Shown here one piece after another: positions 7,844-20,127 of a stretch of 64,000 nucleotides of DNA (the first letter of the stretch is position 1; every line of letters starts with the position of its first letter). Source of the stretch: Paracoccus cavernae. GTDB lineage: Bacteria > Pseudomonadota > Alphaproteobacteria > Rhodobacterales > Rhodobacteraceae. The stretch is taken from NCBI GenBank assembly GCA_030410095.1, contig JAUFRC010000001.1:1562501-1626500 (forward strand), in the 5' to 3' direction. The notes under the pieces were generated by a model, which worked only from the letters and a program-made list of their open reading frames with translations, had not been told where the DNA came from and searched no databases. The position numbers and the translations under genes were made by a program.

Positions 7844-8849
7844 TAAAGGCCTTCGTAGATCGGGCCGAGGGTCTCTAGCTCGAAGAGCGAGCTGACCGAA
7901 GTGCCGTTCCAGATATTGAGGATGGCCTGGGCAAACATCGGGGCGGTGGGGACGATGCGGATATTGCGCGCATTCTTCACCGCTTCGGTCGGCTCGATCG
8001 ATCGGTGATCACCAGCGATTTCATCACAGAGGATTCGACGCGCTGGATTGCCGGGCCCGACAGAACGCCGTGAGTGATATAGGCGTGAACCTCGGTCGCG
8101 CCGCCGTCGATCAGGGTCTGGGCGGCTTTGCACAGCGTCCCTGCCGTGTCGCAGATGTCGTCGACGATAATGCAGGTCTTGCCGGTCACGTCGCCGATCA
8201 CGGTCATCTCGGCGACTTCACCGGCTTTCTCGCGGCGTTTGTCGACGATCGCGAGCGGCGCGCCGATGCGCTGCGCGATCTCGCGGGCGCGGGCCACACC
8301 GCCGACGTCGGGCGAAACCACCATGACGTCGTTCAGCTTGTCGCGGAAGTGGTGGAGGATATCGAGCGAGAAGATCGGCGCGGCGTAAAGGTTGTCCACC
8401 GGAATATCGAAGAAGCCCTGAATCTGGGCTGCGTGCAGATCCAGCGTCAGAACGCGGTCGACACCGGCTTCGGTCAGCAGGTTCGCGACCAGCTTGGCCG
8501 AGATCGGCGTACGGGCTTTGGCGCGGCGGTCCTGACGGGCATAGCCGAAATAGGGGATGACGGCGGTGATGCGGGCAGCCGACGAACGCTTGAGCGCGTC
8601 GGTCATGATCAGCAGCTCCATCAGGTTGTCGTTGGCCGGATTCGAGGTCGACTGGATGATGTACATATCCTCGCCGCGAACGTTCTCGTAGACCTCGACG
8701 AAGATCTCCTGATCGTTGAACCGTTCGACCCGAGCTTCGATCGGCGCGACATTCATGCCGCGATGCATCGACATGCGACGGGAGATGGAATTGGCAAGCG
8801 ATCGGTTGGCATTGCCCGCGATCAGCTTGGGTTCGGTCATAGCCGGCAT
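7831..8849 (-). CDS. prs: Ribose-phosphate pyrophosphokinase
   Basis: Makes phosphoribosyl pyrophosphate from ribose 5-phosphate and ATP, feeding purine, pyrimidine, His, Trp and NAD synthesis. Visible motifs are [22 protein letters not shown], the metal-binding [27 protein letters not shown] and the PRPP loop [10 protein letters not shown]. The start at 8849 (MPAMTEPKL) has GGAG six bases before it; 8840 is an alternative. One T is missing at 7998 (GATTCG read as GATCG), after which the C-terminal [17 protein letters not shown] follows. The repaired length is 339 residues. An essential gene, so the frameshift is almost certainly a read error. Confidence 0.93.
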
Positions 8850-8929
8850 GGCAGACTCCGTTGGGTTTGGCGCGATTGCGCTCCGCTTATCACCCGAGTA
8901 GCTTGCCCGCAAACCCTGGAGGCCTGAGA

Positions 8930-9529
8930 ATGCCGCATATCGACTATTACTTCGCTGTCCATAGCCCTGGAGCTACCTCGCCGGACGCCGCCTCGACGAA
9001 ATCGCGGCAAAACACGGCGCGAGCGTGACCTACAAGCCCCTCGATATCGCGCAGCTCTTCGACCGGACCGGCGGCACGCGCCGCGAGAATCGGGTTGCGG
9101 CACGGCTGGAATACGGCGTGCAGAACCTCAAACGCTGGAGCGAGCGGCTCGGCGTGCCGATGCTGGGATCCCCGCTCTTTCGCGGCGCCAACATGGCGCC
9201 GGCCTCTATGCGATCATCGCGGCGCAGCTTGCGGGCGGCGGGGACCTTGCGGGGCTGGTGGACGGATTCATGTCCGCGATCTGGGTCGAGGACCGCGACA
9301 TCAGCGACGACGCCACCATCCGCGACATTCTGGGCAAGCACGGCTTTGATCCCGAGCTCGCCAACAGCGGCCTGCTGACCGGCGCCGAAGTCTATAGCCG
9401 CAACCTCCAGCAGGCCGTCGATGCAGGCGTCTTCGGCTCGCCCTTCTATATCGTGACAGAGACCGACCAGCGTTTCTGGGGCAGGACCACCTGTCTTTCC
9501 TCGACGACCACCTCGCGACCCTCGCATGA
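8930..9529 (+). CDS. DsbA-family 2-hydroxychromene-2-carboxylate isomerase-like protein
   Basis: A 200-residue thioredoxin-fold protein of the HCCA isomerase/kappa-GST type. It starts with [15 protein letters not shown] (a serine where disulfide oxidases have Cys), then [23 protein letters not shown], and near the end [24 protein letters not shown], the GSP segment carrying the usual cis-proline. Such enzymes isomerise aromatic degradation intermediates with glutathione; many homologues have unknown substrates. Three bases are missing (C near 8972, C near 9206, G near 9479). The start follows TGGAGG. It overlaps the next gene by four bases (ATGA), so the two form an operon. Confidence 0.75.
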
Positions 9530-10325
9530 GCCAGGAGACGGCAAACTCCTCCCTGCCCCTGCGGCATTGGGAGGGCGATCCCGACCGGCCCGCGCTGGCG
9601 CTCCATTGCATGATGGGCACCGGCTCTTACTGGGGGCCGATCGCGCGGCAACTGGGCGGGCAGATCGATCTGCGCGCGCCTGATTTTGCCGGTCACGGCC
9701 GTGCAGCCGACTGGGTGGCCGAGGGACTGGATTACCACACCGCCGCCACGCGTGAGGTGGCGCGGCTGATCGACCGGCCGCTGGATCTGATCGGGCATAG
9801 TTTCGGCGCAACCGTCGCCCTGCGCATCGCGGTCGGCGCCCCGAGGCGGTTCGCAGCCTGACCCTGATCGAGCCGGTCCTTTTCGCCGCAGCCCCCGATG
9901 ACGAGCAGCTGGCGCTGTTTTCGCGGATGAACGACGCCGTTGCCGCTGGCGCGCCACAGGATGCTTTGGCCGATTTTCTGGCGGTTTGGGGCATGCCGAG
10001 CGACAGCGGCCCCTCCACCCTGCCCGATCCGTCCCTCGACGCGCGCCGCCTGCGCCAGCTCTCGATCGCCATGGCGGTCAATGATGTGCTGGTCCATGAT
10101 TCGGCCAACATCCTGCGCGCCGGCGGGCTCGAAGGGATCGATGCGCCGGTGCTGATCGTCATGGGAGAGAAATCGCCCGTAGCCATCGGCAAGATCGCGG
10201 ATGCTCTGGCCGAACGGATGCAGGATGTCGGACGCGCCAGCGTGCCGGATGCCGGCCATATGCTGCCGATCACCCATCCCGCCGAAGTCGCGGGGCTGAT
10301 CGCCGTCAATCTCGAGCGCGCCTGA
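9526..10325 (+). CDS. Alpha/beta-fold hydrolase
   Basis: A 266-residue alpha/beta hydrolase: oxyanion region ALHCMMGTGSYWGP, DFAGHGRA, nucleophile elbow IGHSFGAT (Ser about residue 96), a late Asp (LIVMGEKSPVAIG region) and the catalytic His in VPDAGHMLPITHP. The substrate is unknown; it is probably a small ester or C-C bond, given its translational coupling to the isomerase-like gene upstream. One C is missing in the CCCC run near 9844. No signal peptide is seen, so it is cytoplasmic. Confidence 0.75.
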
Positions 10326-10360
10326 GCACAGGCGCGCCTCATGACGCGCTGGGGCCGGAC

Positions 10361-10384
10361 AAAGGCCCGCGCGCGGGCTTTGCT
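10361..10384 (+). terminator. Hairpin after the hydrolase gene
   Basis: AAAGGCCCGC and GCGGGCTTT form a GC-rich hairpin 36 bases after the hydrolase stop. The T-run is short. It lies between convergent genes and may serve both. Confidence 0.5.
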
Positions 10385-10399
10385 CTGCAAAGGAACGCG

Positions 10400-10753
10400 T
10401 CAGGCCACGTCCCAGTTGTCGTGATAAGGCACCCCGCCCACCGCCATCCATGAAGCGCGGATCCGCGCGACCCGCGTATCGCCCCATGTACGGAACTGGA
10501 TGTCGAAACCCTCGTTTCTGACATTCACCGCCTGGATATCGGCACGCTGGTTGGCCGAGCCCTCCATATCCCACATCGAGATCGAAACATGGACCGCTGG
10601 TGGCTGGAGGAAGCGTTCGTCGAAAGAGACATGCTGGACGACGACGCGCGGGCCCTCGCCCGTCCACATCTCGCTTCCGTCCTCGAAGGCCGAGAACATC
10701 AGCGCCATCCCCGTCTGGACGCCGACAGCAGCATCGCTAATCCGTTTCACCAC
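10400..10753 (-). CDS. H-type lectin domain protein
   Basis: A 117-residue protein that is essentially one H-type lectin domain. It shows the alternating pattern of that beta-sandwich: RVVVQHVSFDERFLQPPAVHVSISMWDME, then DIQAVNVRNEGFDIQFRTWGDTRVARIRASWMAVG. The domain is best known from snail agglutinin (HPA), where it binds N-acetylgalactosamine. No signal peptide is seen in this frame, so either it is cytosolic or it leaves by a route without a cleaved signal. The frame is intact. It stands alone between a hydrolase and the atp operon, facing the same way as atp. Carbohydrate binding is inferred from the fold only. Confidence 0.65.
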   Translation of the reverse strand: MVKRISDAAVGVQTGMALMFSAFEDGSEMWTGEGPRVVVQHVSFDERFLQPPAVHVSISMWDMEGSANQRADIQAVNVRNEGFDIQFRTWGDTRVARIRASWMAVGGVPYHDNWDVA

Positions 10754-10800
10754 ATACTCCCACAGTCAGGCTTATTGATAGAACGAGGATCCACCGAACG

Positions 10801-10834
10801 AAAAAGGGCCCCGGCAATCCGGAGCCCCTTTATA
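10801..10834 (-). terminator. Terminator of the atpHAGDC operon
   Basis: On the minus strand, AAGGGGCTCCGG, a four-base loop and CCGGGGCCC are followed by TTTTT, about 20 bases after the atpC stop codon. A good Rho-independent terminator. Confidence 0.75.
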
Positions 10835-10851
10835 GATTAATTTTCTCCGGT

Positions 10852-11301
10852 TCAATCCGGGATTGTGGCCTGGTTCGGATCAAGTCCGATATGTGTGCCC
10901 AAAGCTTCCATGTCGCCCAAGAGCTTGACCGCTGCGGTGACGAATTCTTCGCCCGCAGTCATGCGCTTGCCCTCGGCCGCTTTCACCTTGCGGTAGGCGG
11001 CAACCATCATATCGTCGAAGATGCCTTGCGTGACTTCCGAACACGGCATGCCGCGTTCCGCCAGCAGGGTGACACCCTCGTTGTTGATCTCGACGAAACC
11101 GCCGGTGACGGCGAATTCGGTTTCAGCCCCATCCGCCGCGATCACGGTGACCACGCCGGGGCGAAGGTTGACGATGGCCGGCGCGTGGCCGGGCATCGCC
11201 GTCAGGTCGCCTTCGCTGCCCGGCAGGCGAACCTCGCGCACGGCGACGGACATGAGGTTCCGTTCCGGCGAGACGAGGTCGAACTGCATCGTGTCAGCCA
11301 T
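10852..11301 (-). CDS. atpC: ATP synthase F1 epsilon subunit
   Basis: A 149-residue epsilon subunit of the F1 rotor stalk. The N-terminal beta-sandwich starts MQFDLVSPERNLMS and has LPGSEGDLTAMPGHAPAIVNLRPG, the conserved signature. The rest of the sandwich has FAVTGGFVEINNEGVTLLAE, and a C-terminal helical part follows. It links gamma to the c-ring and can inhibit ATP hydrolysis. Last gene of atpHAGDC, 11 bases after atpD, followed by a terminator. The frame is intact. Confidence 0.95.
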   Translation of the reverse strand: MADTMQFDLVSPERNLMSVAVREVRLPGSEGDLTAMPGHAPAIVNLRPGVVTVIAADGAETEFAVTGGFVEINNEGVTLLAERGMPCSEVTQGIFDDMMVAAYRKVKAAEGKRMTAGEEFVTAAVKLLGDMEALGTHIGLDPNQATIPD

Positions 11302-11312
11302 GCCTGACCTCC

Positions 11313-12736
<1,424 letters not shown>

Positions 12737-12753
12737 GTGACTACCCCTACCGG

Positions 12754-13632
12754 TCAGAGCGCCTCGGCGCCCGAGATAATTTCAATCAGTTCCTTGGTGA
12801 TCGCAGCCTGACGCGAGCGGTTGTACTCGGTGGTCAGACGGTCGATCATATCGCCCGCGTTCCGCGTTGCGTTGTCCATGGCGCTCATACGCGCGCCCTG
12901 TTCCGAAGCACCATTCTCGAGCAGCGCGGCAAAGATTTGCGTTGCGATCGAACGCGGCAGAAGCTCGGCAAGAATGCCCTCTTCGCCCGGTTCGTACTCG
13001 TAAAGGGCCGATGCGGCACTATCGACCGAATCGTTTTCTTCCACAACAGCCGGGATGATCTGGCGGGCCGTCGGGATCTGGCTGATAACCGACTGGAAGC
13101 GGTTATAGAACAGAGTCGCGACGTCGAAACCGTCGAGATCGAAACGGTCGAGGATCTCGTCCGCAATCTCACGCGCGTTTTCGTAGCCGATCCGCTTCAC
13201 TTCGCTCAGATCCACATGGTGGATCATCAGCGAGCCGTAATCGCGGCGCAGCTGCTCGCGGCCTTTTTGCCGACGGTCAGGATCGAAACGTCCTTCCCTG
13301 GGCTTGAAGCTCGATCAGATGCTGGCGCGCGAGCTTGACGATGGAGGAGTTGAAGCCCCCTGCAAGACCGCGTTCCGAGGTCAGCACGACCAGCAAATGG
13401 CGTTTGTCGCTACCGGTGCCGGCGAGCAGCTTGGGGGCCGAAGAGGACCCCGCTGCTGCTGCCGTCAGGCCGGTCATGACTGCTGCCATGCGGTCGGCAT
13501 AAGGACGTGCAGCCTCTGCCGCATCCTGCGCACGGCGCAATTTGGCGGCAGCGACCATTTGCATCGCCTTTGTGATCTTCCGCGTGTTTTTAACGCTTCC
13601 GATCCTGTTTTTAAGTCCTTGAGGCTGGGCAT
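12754..13632 (-). CDS. atpG: ATP synthase F1 gamma subunit
   Basis: The central rotor shaft of F1. The N-terminal helix is [27 protein letters not shown], the middle has [20 protein letters not shown], and the C-terminal helix ends [51 protein letters not shown], with the family signature in its second half. The start at 13632 (MPSLKDL) follows GGAGGG. Three bases must be restored: A near 13608, G near 13302 and C near 13265. The repaired protein is 293 residues, as expected. It sits 11 bases after atpA. Confidence 0.92.
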
Positions 13633-13643
13633 CTATCCCTCCC

Positions 13644-15179
13644 TCAGGCGTAAGTCTTGGCGTAACCGTCCAGCGCCGACTTGATCGCTGCTTCCAGATC
13701 ACCAGCGATCTTGCGGTCGTTCTTGGTCATATCGTCCAGAAGATCGGCCTTTTGGGTGCGCAGGAACTGCAGCAGACCGGCCTCCCAAGCGGTGACTTCC
13801 TTGACCGGAACAGCGTCCAGATAGCCTTTGGTGCCGGCATAGATGACGATCACGATTTCGGCGGTGGTCAGCGGCGAGTACTGCGGCTGTTTCATCAGCT
13901 CGGTCAGACGCGCACCACGGTTCAGCAGGCGCTGGGTCGCGGCGTCGAGGTCCGAACCGAACTGCGCGAAGGCAGCCATTTCGCGGTACTGTGCGAGTTC
14001 CAGTTTGACCGGACCGGCGACGGATTTCATCGCTTTGGTCTGTGCGGCCGAACCAACGCGCGACACCGACAGACCGGTGTTCACGGCGGGGCGGATGCCC
14101 TGGAAGAACAGTTCCGTTTCAAGGAAGATCTGGCCGTCGGTGATCGAGATCACGTTGGTCGGAATATAGGCCGAAACGTCGCCTGCCTGGGTTTCGATGA
14201 TCGGCAGAGCGGTCAGCGAGCCCGAACCATGATCCGCATTCAGCTTTGCCGAACGCTCGAGCAGGCGCGAGTGCAGGTAGAAAACGTCGCCCGGGTAAGC
14301 TTCGCGTCCCGGCGGACGGCGCAGCAGCAGCGACATCTGGCGGTAAGCGACAGCCTGTTTGGACAGGTCGTCATAGATGATCAGCGCGTCCATGCCGTTG
14401 TCACGGAAGTATTCGCCGATTGCGGTTGCCGAGTAAGGTGCGAGGTACTGCATCGGAGCCGGGTCCGAAGCGGTTGCCGCGACGACGGTGGTGTAAGCCA
14501 TCGCGCCGGTTTCCTCGAGCTTTTTCACCAGCTGCGCAACGGTCGAGCGCTTCTGGCCGATCGCGACGTAGATGCAGTGCAGCGTCTTCATGCCGTCCGC
14601 TTCGCGGCCGTTGTAGCTCAGCTGGTTGAGGATGGTGTCCAGAGCCAGAGCGGTCTTGCCGGTCTGACGGTCGCCAATGATCAGCTCGCGCTGGCCACGG
14701 CCGACGGGGATCATCGCGTCAACCGACTTCACGCCGGTTGCCATCGGCTCGTGGACCGACTGGCGCGGCATGATGCCCGGAGCCTTGACGTCTGCGACGC
14801 GGGTCTGGGTCGCGTTGATCGGACCTTTGCCGTCGATCGGGTTGCCCAGACCGTCGACAACGCGGCCGAGCAGCTCTTTGCCGACCGGAACTTCCACGAT
14901 CGAGCGGGTGCGCTTGACGGTGTCGCCTTCTTTGATCTGACGGTCGTCGCCGAAGATCACGATACCGACGTTGTCGGTCTCGAGGTTCAGAACCATCCCG
15001 CGGACGCCGCCGGGGAATTCGACCATCTCGCCGGCCTGAACTTTGTCGAGGCCGTAGACGCGGGCGATACCGTCACCGACGGACAGCACCTGGCCGACTT
15101 CGGCCACTTCGGCGTCCTGGCCGAAGTTTTTGATCTGATCCTTGAGGATCGCCGAAATTTCGGCTGCCTGGATTCCCAT
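13644..15179 (-). CDS. atpA: ATP synthase F1 alpha subunit
   Basis: The 511-residue non-catalytic alpha subunit. It starts [21 protein letters not shown]. Walker A is [73 protein letters not shown] is the long conserved block, and [34 protein letters not shown] follows. The intact frame is a useful contrast to the broken neighbours. Its ATG shares one base with the atpH stop codon, so translation is coupled. Confidence 0.97.
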   Translation of the reverse strand: MGIQAAEISAILKDQIKNFGQDAEVAEVGQVLSVGDGIARVYGLDKVQAGEMVEFPGGVRGMVLNLETDNVGIVIFGDDRQIKEGDTVKRTRSIVEVPVGKELLGRVVDGLGNPIDGKGPINATQTRVADVKAPGIMPRQSVHEPMATGVKSVDAMIPVGRGQRELIIGDRQTGKTALALDTILNQLSYNGREADGMKTLHCIYVAIGQKRSTVAQLVKKLEETGAMAYTTVVAATASDPAPMQYLAPYSATAIGEYFRDNGMDALIIYDDLSKQAVAYRQMSLLLRRPPGREAYPGDVFYLHSRLLERSAKLNADHGSGSLTALPIIETQAGDVSAYIPTNVISITDGQIFLETELFFQGIRPAVNTGLSVSRVGSAAQTKAMKSVAGPVKLELAQYREMAAFAQFGSDLDAATQRLLNRGARLTELMKQPQYSPLTTAEIVIVIYAGTKGYLDAVPVKEVTAWEAGLLQFLRTQKADLLDDMTKNDRKIAGDLEAAIKSALDGYAKTYA

Positions 15180-15739
15180 TATCCGACCTCTTTCATGGAA
15201 TTCTGAAGGGATGCGAGCTTGGAGCGGATCGAGCTGTCGATCATCTGCGATCCCAGCTTGACGATCATCCCGCCGATGAGCCCTTCATCGACGCGAGTGT
15301 TCAATTTGACCGTCTTGCCCGATTTCTCGGCAAGCGTGTCGGTCAGACGCTTCTTCTGCTCTGCCGAAAGCTCCTGCGCGCTGACGACATCGGCGGTGAC
15401 TTCACCCCGGGCCTCAGCGATCAGGGCCTGCAGACGGGCTGCAAGCTGCGGCAGGGTGAACAGACGGCGGTTCTGCGCCATCAGGCGCAGCGTGTGGACG
15501 AAAGCGGGTGCGAAACCCATCTTTTCGCCAAGGGCGGCAATCGCGCCCTCCTGCTGTTCACGGGTATAGATCGGCGATACGATCAGGTCACGCAACTCGG
15601 CGCTCTCCTTGAGCGCGGCCGCGAGACCTTCCACCTGAGACGACAATGCATCGATCCCGCCCGACTCTTTGACGAGATCGAACAGTGCCTGCGCATAGCG
15701 TCCGGCGATATCAGCGGAAATCGAAGCGGAATTTGCCAC
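15179..15739 (-). CDS. atpH: ATP synthase F1 delta subunit
   Basis: The peripheral-stalk delta subunit (186 residues) that ties F1 to subunit b. It shows [17 protein letters not shown] at the start, [26 protein letters not shown] in the middle, and the C-terminal signature [29 protein letters not shown] prefer the GTG at 15739 because GGAAGG lies six bases before it. The ATG at 15745 directly touches that site, and the longer frame to 15811 is Arg-rich and unlikely. First gene of the operon. Confidence 0.92.
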   Translation of the reverse strand: MANSASISADIAGRYAQALFDLVKESGGIDALSSQVEGLAAALKESAELRDLIVSPIYTREQQEGAIAALGEKMGFAPAFVHTLRLMAQNRRLFTLPQLAARLQALIAEARGEVTADVVSAQELSAEQKKRLTDTLAEKSGKTVKLNTRVDEGLIGGMIVKLGSQMIDSSIRSKLASLQNSMKEVG

Positions 15740-15920
15740 GGTCATCCTTCCGGTTGCGCAAGCTCCGCGACGGGCCACCCTCGCGGGTGGTCTGTGGCAG
15801 AGCCGGTTCACGGGGTCGGCTTCGTCCTTCCCCTAAATCATGCGCGTCTCTAGCAGCAGATCAGGCACCCCGCAACCGACTTGAGCACGGAAAATTGTCT
15901 GTCTGCGCCCTAAGTTTGGC

Positions 15921-16733
15921 CTATCGCGGGGGTAAGGCGCGTCCGGTGGCGCTAACGGGTGAGGCATCTTGTCGCAACGCCCCCTCCCGCACAGGTTTGG
16001 GACGCCCGATCCCTTCGAGAACGCCGAGCGGATTGGGCATGCGCAGCCGCTTGCCCTTGCCGATCGGTGCGGGCACCTGTTTGGAAAACTCCGCGACCAC
16101 GACGCCCGCGACCAGAAGCCGCGAGATCCGCGCCCCTGCCCTCTCCCACATCTGCGCGCTTTTGAGCCAGAAACGCCGGTCCGACGGCGGAATGTAGAGG
16201 GCGGCACCCGATTGCTCGGGCACAAAGCCCGCCGAACGCGCCTGCGCCTCGAGCTGGCCCAGAGTGAAGCTGCGGCCATAGCCGAAAGGCGTGGCCTCGG
16301 AACGCGCCCAGAGTCCGGTGCGGTTGGTCGCCATGACGAGCATCCGCCCGCCGGGACCGAGCACCCGCCAGGCCTCCTCCAAAAGCGCGGGCGGATAATC
16401 GGCAACCTCGATCGCATGGAGCATGACCAGCCGGTCGACGCTGCCGGTATCGAGGGGCCAGGCCCCCTCGTCGCAAAGCACGCTGTGATTCGGCAGGCCC
16501 GCGGGCCAGGCCATGACGCCCTGAGGCCCCGGCATCAGCGCCGTGACCCGCCGCGCCGGCGCGACATAGGGCCGAAGCAGCGGTGCCGCGAATCCATAGC
16601 CCGCCACCGTCATCCCCGCGACCTGCTCGGCCGGCCAATGCTGGAGCATGCGGTCGCGCAGGATCCGCTGCACAACCCGCCCGAGAGCACGGGAGTAATA
16701 AAACCCTTTCAGGTCGATGACATCTTGATGCAT
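15921..16733 (-). CDS. Class I SAM-dependent methyltransferase
   Basis: A 270-residue protein with a degenerate Rossmann methyltransferase core (Methyltransf_11 type). Motif I region is MTVAGYGFAAPLL, then an acidic strand with WPLDTGSVDRLVMLHAIEVADYPPALLEEAWRVLGPGGRMLVMATNRTGLWARSE, which is typical of the family after motif I. The C-terminal third has a hydrophobic ISRLLVAGVVVAEFSKQ segment and a basic tail. The start at 16733 (MHQDVIDLKGFYY) is the conserved one I recall. Divergent from gloB, an arrangement I remember from other Rhodobacterales. Substrate unknown; frame intact. Confidence 0.75.
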   Translation of the reverse strand: MHQDVIDLKGFYYSRALGRVVQRILRDRMLQHWPAEQVAGMTVAGYGFAAPLLRPYVAPARRVTALMPGPQGVMAWPAGLPNHSVLCDEGAWPLDTGSVDRLVMLHAIEVADYPPALLEEAWRVLGPGGRMLVMATNRTGLWARSEATPFGYGRSFTLGQLEAQARSAGFVPEQSGAALYIPPSDRRFWLKSAQMWERAGARISRLLVAGVVVAEFSKQVPAPIGKGKRLRMPNPLGVLEGIGRPKPVREGALRQDASPVSATGRALPPR

Positions 16734-16828
16734 CGCGCCCCTTGCAACCTGCGGCAATCACCGTGAACGTTGCACCGTGCCGTTCAGGAAGCCACCCCGA
16801 TTTGTGCGCCATGGAAAAGGATTTGCCA

Positions 16829-17575
16829 ATGCCGCTGGAACTCGTGCCCGTCCGCTGCCTGACCGACAACTTCGCGTGGATCCTCCACGGCAACGGCCGG
16901 ACCGCGCTGATCGATGCCCCCGAGGCCGCACCCGTTCTGGCCGAGCTCGCCGCGCGCGGCTGGGGCCTCGACCTGCTCGTTCTGACCCATCACCACCCCG
17001 ATCACGTACAGGCCACTGCCGAGATCGTCGCAGCCACAGGGGCGCGTGTCGCGGGCAATCCCGCCGATGCCCACCGCCTGCCGCCGCTCGATCTTGCGGC
17101 CAGCCCCGGCGCGCCCCTTGAAATCTGCGGCGAGCATGCCGAAATCATCGATGTTCCCGGCCATACCATCGGCCATATCGCCATCCATCTGCCGCAATCC
17201 GCGCTGGCCTTTACCGCCGACAGCCTGATGGGGATCGGTTGCGGCCGCCTCTTCGAGGGGACCGCAGAGATGATGTGGGGCAGCCTCTCGCGTCTCGATG
17301 CCCTGCCGGCAGAGACGCTGATCTGTTCGGGACATGACTATTGCCGCGGCAATGGTGCTTTCGCCCTCTCGGTTGATCCCGGGAATGATGCCCTCAAACA
17401 AAGGCTGGCCGATACGGTCGCCGGAAACCAGCTTTGCGCCGCGGCCACTCTGGCCCAGGAGCGGGCGACAAATCCCTTCTTGCGTGTGACCCAATTGCGC
17501 CAGAGCCTCGGGATGGAAAATGCCGAAGATGTCGCGGTTTTCGCCCGCCTCAGACAGATGAAGGACGACTTCTGA
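16829..17575 (+). CDS. gloB: Hydroxyacylglutathione hydrolase (glyoxalase II)
   Basis: Hydrolyses S-lactoylglutathione to lactate and glutathione, the second step of methylglyoxal detoxification. It is a metallo-beta-lactamase-fold enzyme of 248 residues. The metal site THHHPDHV is at about residues 53-60, with DVPGHTIGHI, FTADSLMGIGCGRLFEGTAEMMW and CSGHDYCRGN supplying further ligands and the glutathione-binding C-terminus. The start ATG at 16829 follows AAAAGG. Intact and monocistronic, divergent from the methyltransferase. Confidence 0.93.
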   Translation: MPLELVPVRCLTDNFAWILHGNGRTALIDAPEAAPVLAELAARGWGLDLLVLTHHHPDHVQATAEIVAATGARVAGNPADAHRLPPLDLAASPGAPLEICGEHAEIIDVPGHTIGHIAIHLPQSALAFTADSLMGIGCGRLFEGTAEMMWGSLSRLDALPAETLICSGHDYCRGNGAFALSVDPGNDALKQRLADTVAGNQLCAAATLAQERATNPFLRVTQLRQSLGMENAEDVAVFARLRQMKDDF

Positions 17576-17780
17576 ACGACTTGAGCGCCAGCCCCAATGA
17601 CGCCACTCTGGGGTCAGGACGATCACTTCTCGCTCATCGGATACGAATTTGGAACTTCACGGCCCCGATATCACTTGAATTCCCAAGAATTCCACCAATT
17701 CTTAACATTACGATGACAGTCTGGACAGGTGGCCCGAACACGGGTCCATACCCGCCAGCCGACTGACAGGAGCAAAAGTC

Positions 17781-20100
17781 GTGCCCTCTTTTTCGACCTC
17801 GCTTGAACAAGCCATTCATGCCGCCCTCGCGCTGGCAAATGAAAACCATCACGAGCTGGCAACCCTCGAACACCTTCTGCTTGCGCTGACCGACGAACCC
17901 GATGCGGTCAAGGTCATGCAGGCCTGCAATGTCGATCTGACCGAACTGCGCCGGATGCTCGTCGAATTCATCGACGACGACCTGTCGACGCTGGTCACCG
18001 ATGTCGAAGGCTCGGAGGCTGTGCCGACTGCGGCCTTCCAGCGCGTGATCCAGCGCGCGGCCATCCATGTCCAAAGCTCGGGGCGGACCGAGGTGACGGG
18101 GGCCAACGTGCTCGTCGCCATCTTCGCCGAGCGTGAATCCAACGCCGCCTTCTTCCTGCAGGAGATGGATATGACCCGTTACGACGCGGTCAATTTCATC
18201 GCCCATGGCGTCGCCAAAAACCCCGATTTCTCGGAGACCCGCTCCATTCAGGGGCCGAGGATTCCACCGAACAGGAACAGGTCGAGGCGAGCAGCAACAA
18301 GGAAGAAACCGCGCTTGCGAAATACTGCGTCGATCTGAACAAGAAAGCCGTCAAAGGCGATGTCGATCCGCTGATCGGCCGCGCCGACGAGGTGGACCGC
18401 TGCATTCAGGTCCTGTCGCGCCGCCGCAAGAACAACCCGCTTCTGGTGGGCGATCCCGGCGTGGGCAAAACCGCGATTGCGGAAGGCCTCGCGCTGAAAA
18501 TCACCCGCGGCGAAATCCCCGAGGTGCTCTCGAAGTCGACGATCTACTCGCTCGATATGGGCGCGCTGCTGGCCGGCACCCGCTATCGCGGCGACTTCGA
18601 GGAGCGGCTGAAAGCCGTCGTCAAGGAATTGGAAGAGCATCCCGATGCCATCCTCTTTATCGACGAAATCCACACCGTGATCGGTGCGGGCGCGACCTCT
18701 GGCGGCGCGATGGATGCCTCGAACCTGCTCAAACCCGCCTTGTCGGGCGGCAAGCTGCGTTGCATGGGCTCGACCACCTATAAAGAGTTCCGCCAGCACT
18801 TCGAAAAGGACCGCGCCCTCGCCCGTCGCTTCCAGAAGATCGACGTGAACGAGCCTTCGGTTCCGGACGCGATCAAGATCCTGATGGGGCTTAAAACCAG
18901 CTTCGAACAGCACCACGACCTGCGTTATACCAATGACGCGATCAAAACTGCCGTCGAGCTGGCCGCACGCTACATCAACGACCGCAAGCTGCCCGACAGC
19001 GCGATCGACGTGATCGACGAGGCCGGTGCCGCCCAGCATCTGGTCTCGGAAAGCAAGCGCCGCAAAACCATCGGCACCAAAGAGATCGAGGCGGTCGTCG
19101 CCAAGATCGCCCGCATTCCTCCGAAGAATGTCTCGAAGGATGATGCGGCGGTGCTGAAAGATCTGGAGAAAACCCTCAAACGGGTGGTCTTTGGTCAGGA
19201 TGCGGCGCTCGACGCTTTGTCCTCGGCGATCAAACTGGCGCGGGCCGGTCTGCGCGAGCCCGAAAAGCCGATCGGCAACTACCTCTTCGCTGGCCCCACC
19301 GGCGTCGGCAAGACCGAGGTGGCGCGTCAATTGGCCGATGCTCTGGGCGTGGAGCTTCTGCGTTTCGACATGTCGGAATATATGGAGAAACACGCGGTCA
19401 GCCGTCTGATCGGTGCCCCTCCGGGCTATGTCGGCTTCGATCAGGGCGGCATGCTGACCGATGGCGTCGACCAGCACCCGCATTGCGTGCTGCTGCTTGA
19501 CGAGATCGAAAAGGCGCATCCCGATGTCTTCAACATCCTGCTGCAGGTTATGGACCACGGGAAACTCACCGACCACAACGGTCGTCAGGTGGATTTCCGC
19601 AACGTGATCCTGATCATGACCTCGAACGCCGGGGCATCGGATATGCAGAAAGCCGCGATCGGTTTCGGCCGCGACAAACGCGAGGGCGAGGATACGGCCG
19701 CGATCGAGCGGACCTTCACGCCGGAGTTCCGCAACCGTCTGGACGCGATCATCTCCTTCGCGGCCCTGTCGCGCGAGGTCATCATCAAGGTGGTGGACAA
19801 GTTCATCCTCCAGCTGGAAGCCCAGCTGATCGACCGCAACGTCCATATCGACCTCACCCCGAGGCGGCCGACTGGCTGGCCGAAAAGGGTTACGACGACA
19901 AAATGGGTGCGCGTCCGCTTGGCCGCGTGATCCAGGAGCATATCAAGAAGCCTCTGGCCGAAGAGCTCCTGTTCGGTCGTCTGACCAAAGGCGGCGTGGT
20001 CCGCGTCCGGATCGAGAACGACAAGCCGGTCCTCGACATCGCCGGCCCCGAGGCACCGAAACTGACGAAAACCCCGCCGCCGCTGATGATCGCGGATTGA
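17781..20100 (+). CDS. clpA: ATP-dependent Clp protease ATP-binding subunit ClpA
   Basis: AAA+ unfoldase that feeds substrates to ClpP, 773 residues when repaired. The N-domain ([21 protein letters not shown], with [15 protein letters not shown]) binds adaptors such as ClpS. D1 has GDPGVGKT, D2 has GPTGVGKT, and the sensor/Walker [13 protein letters not shown] is in D2. The GTG start at 17781 follows AGGAG. A G or C is missing near 18253 (GGGGCC) and a C near 19860. No clpS lies immediately upstream in 17576-17780, unlike many proteobacteria. A terminator follows at 20128. Confidence 0.93.
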
Positions 20101-20127
20101 TCGCGAAAGCAGCGCGGAGCGGAATGG

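Noticed and set aside
7831..8133. Separate small gene corresponding to the prs C-terminus
   Set aside because: It is the continuation of prs after a missing T at 7998; the joined protein has the full family length.
17660..17715. Heat-shock sigma-32 promoter of clpA (CTTGAATTCCC region)
   Set aside because: A CTTG-like -35 is present but there is no convincing -10 at the correct spacing. I could not support it from sequence alone.
17576..17780. clpS gene upstream of clpA
   Set aside because: No open frame with the ClpS pattern is present in either strand, even allowing for one-base errors. The region is only 205 bases long.
18248..19846. A 530-codon open frame antisense to clpA, and similar long antisense frames opposite atpA, prs and pitA
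   Set aside because: They mirror the codon pattern of well-supported genes in high-GC DNA, have odd composition (many His, Asp, Arg), and match no family. They are shadows.
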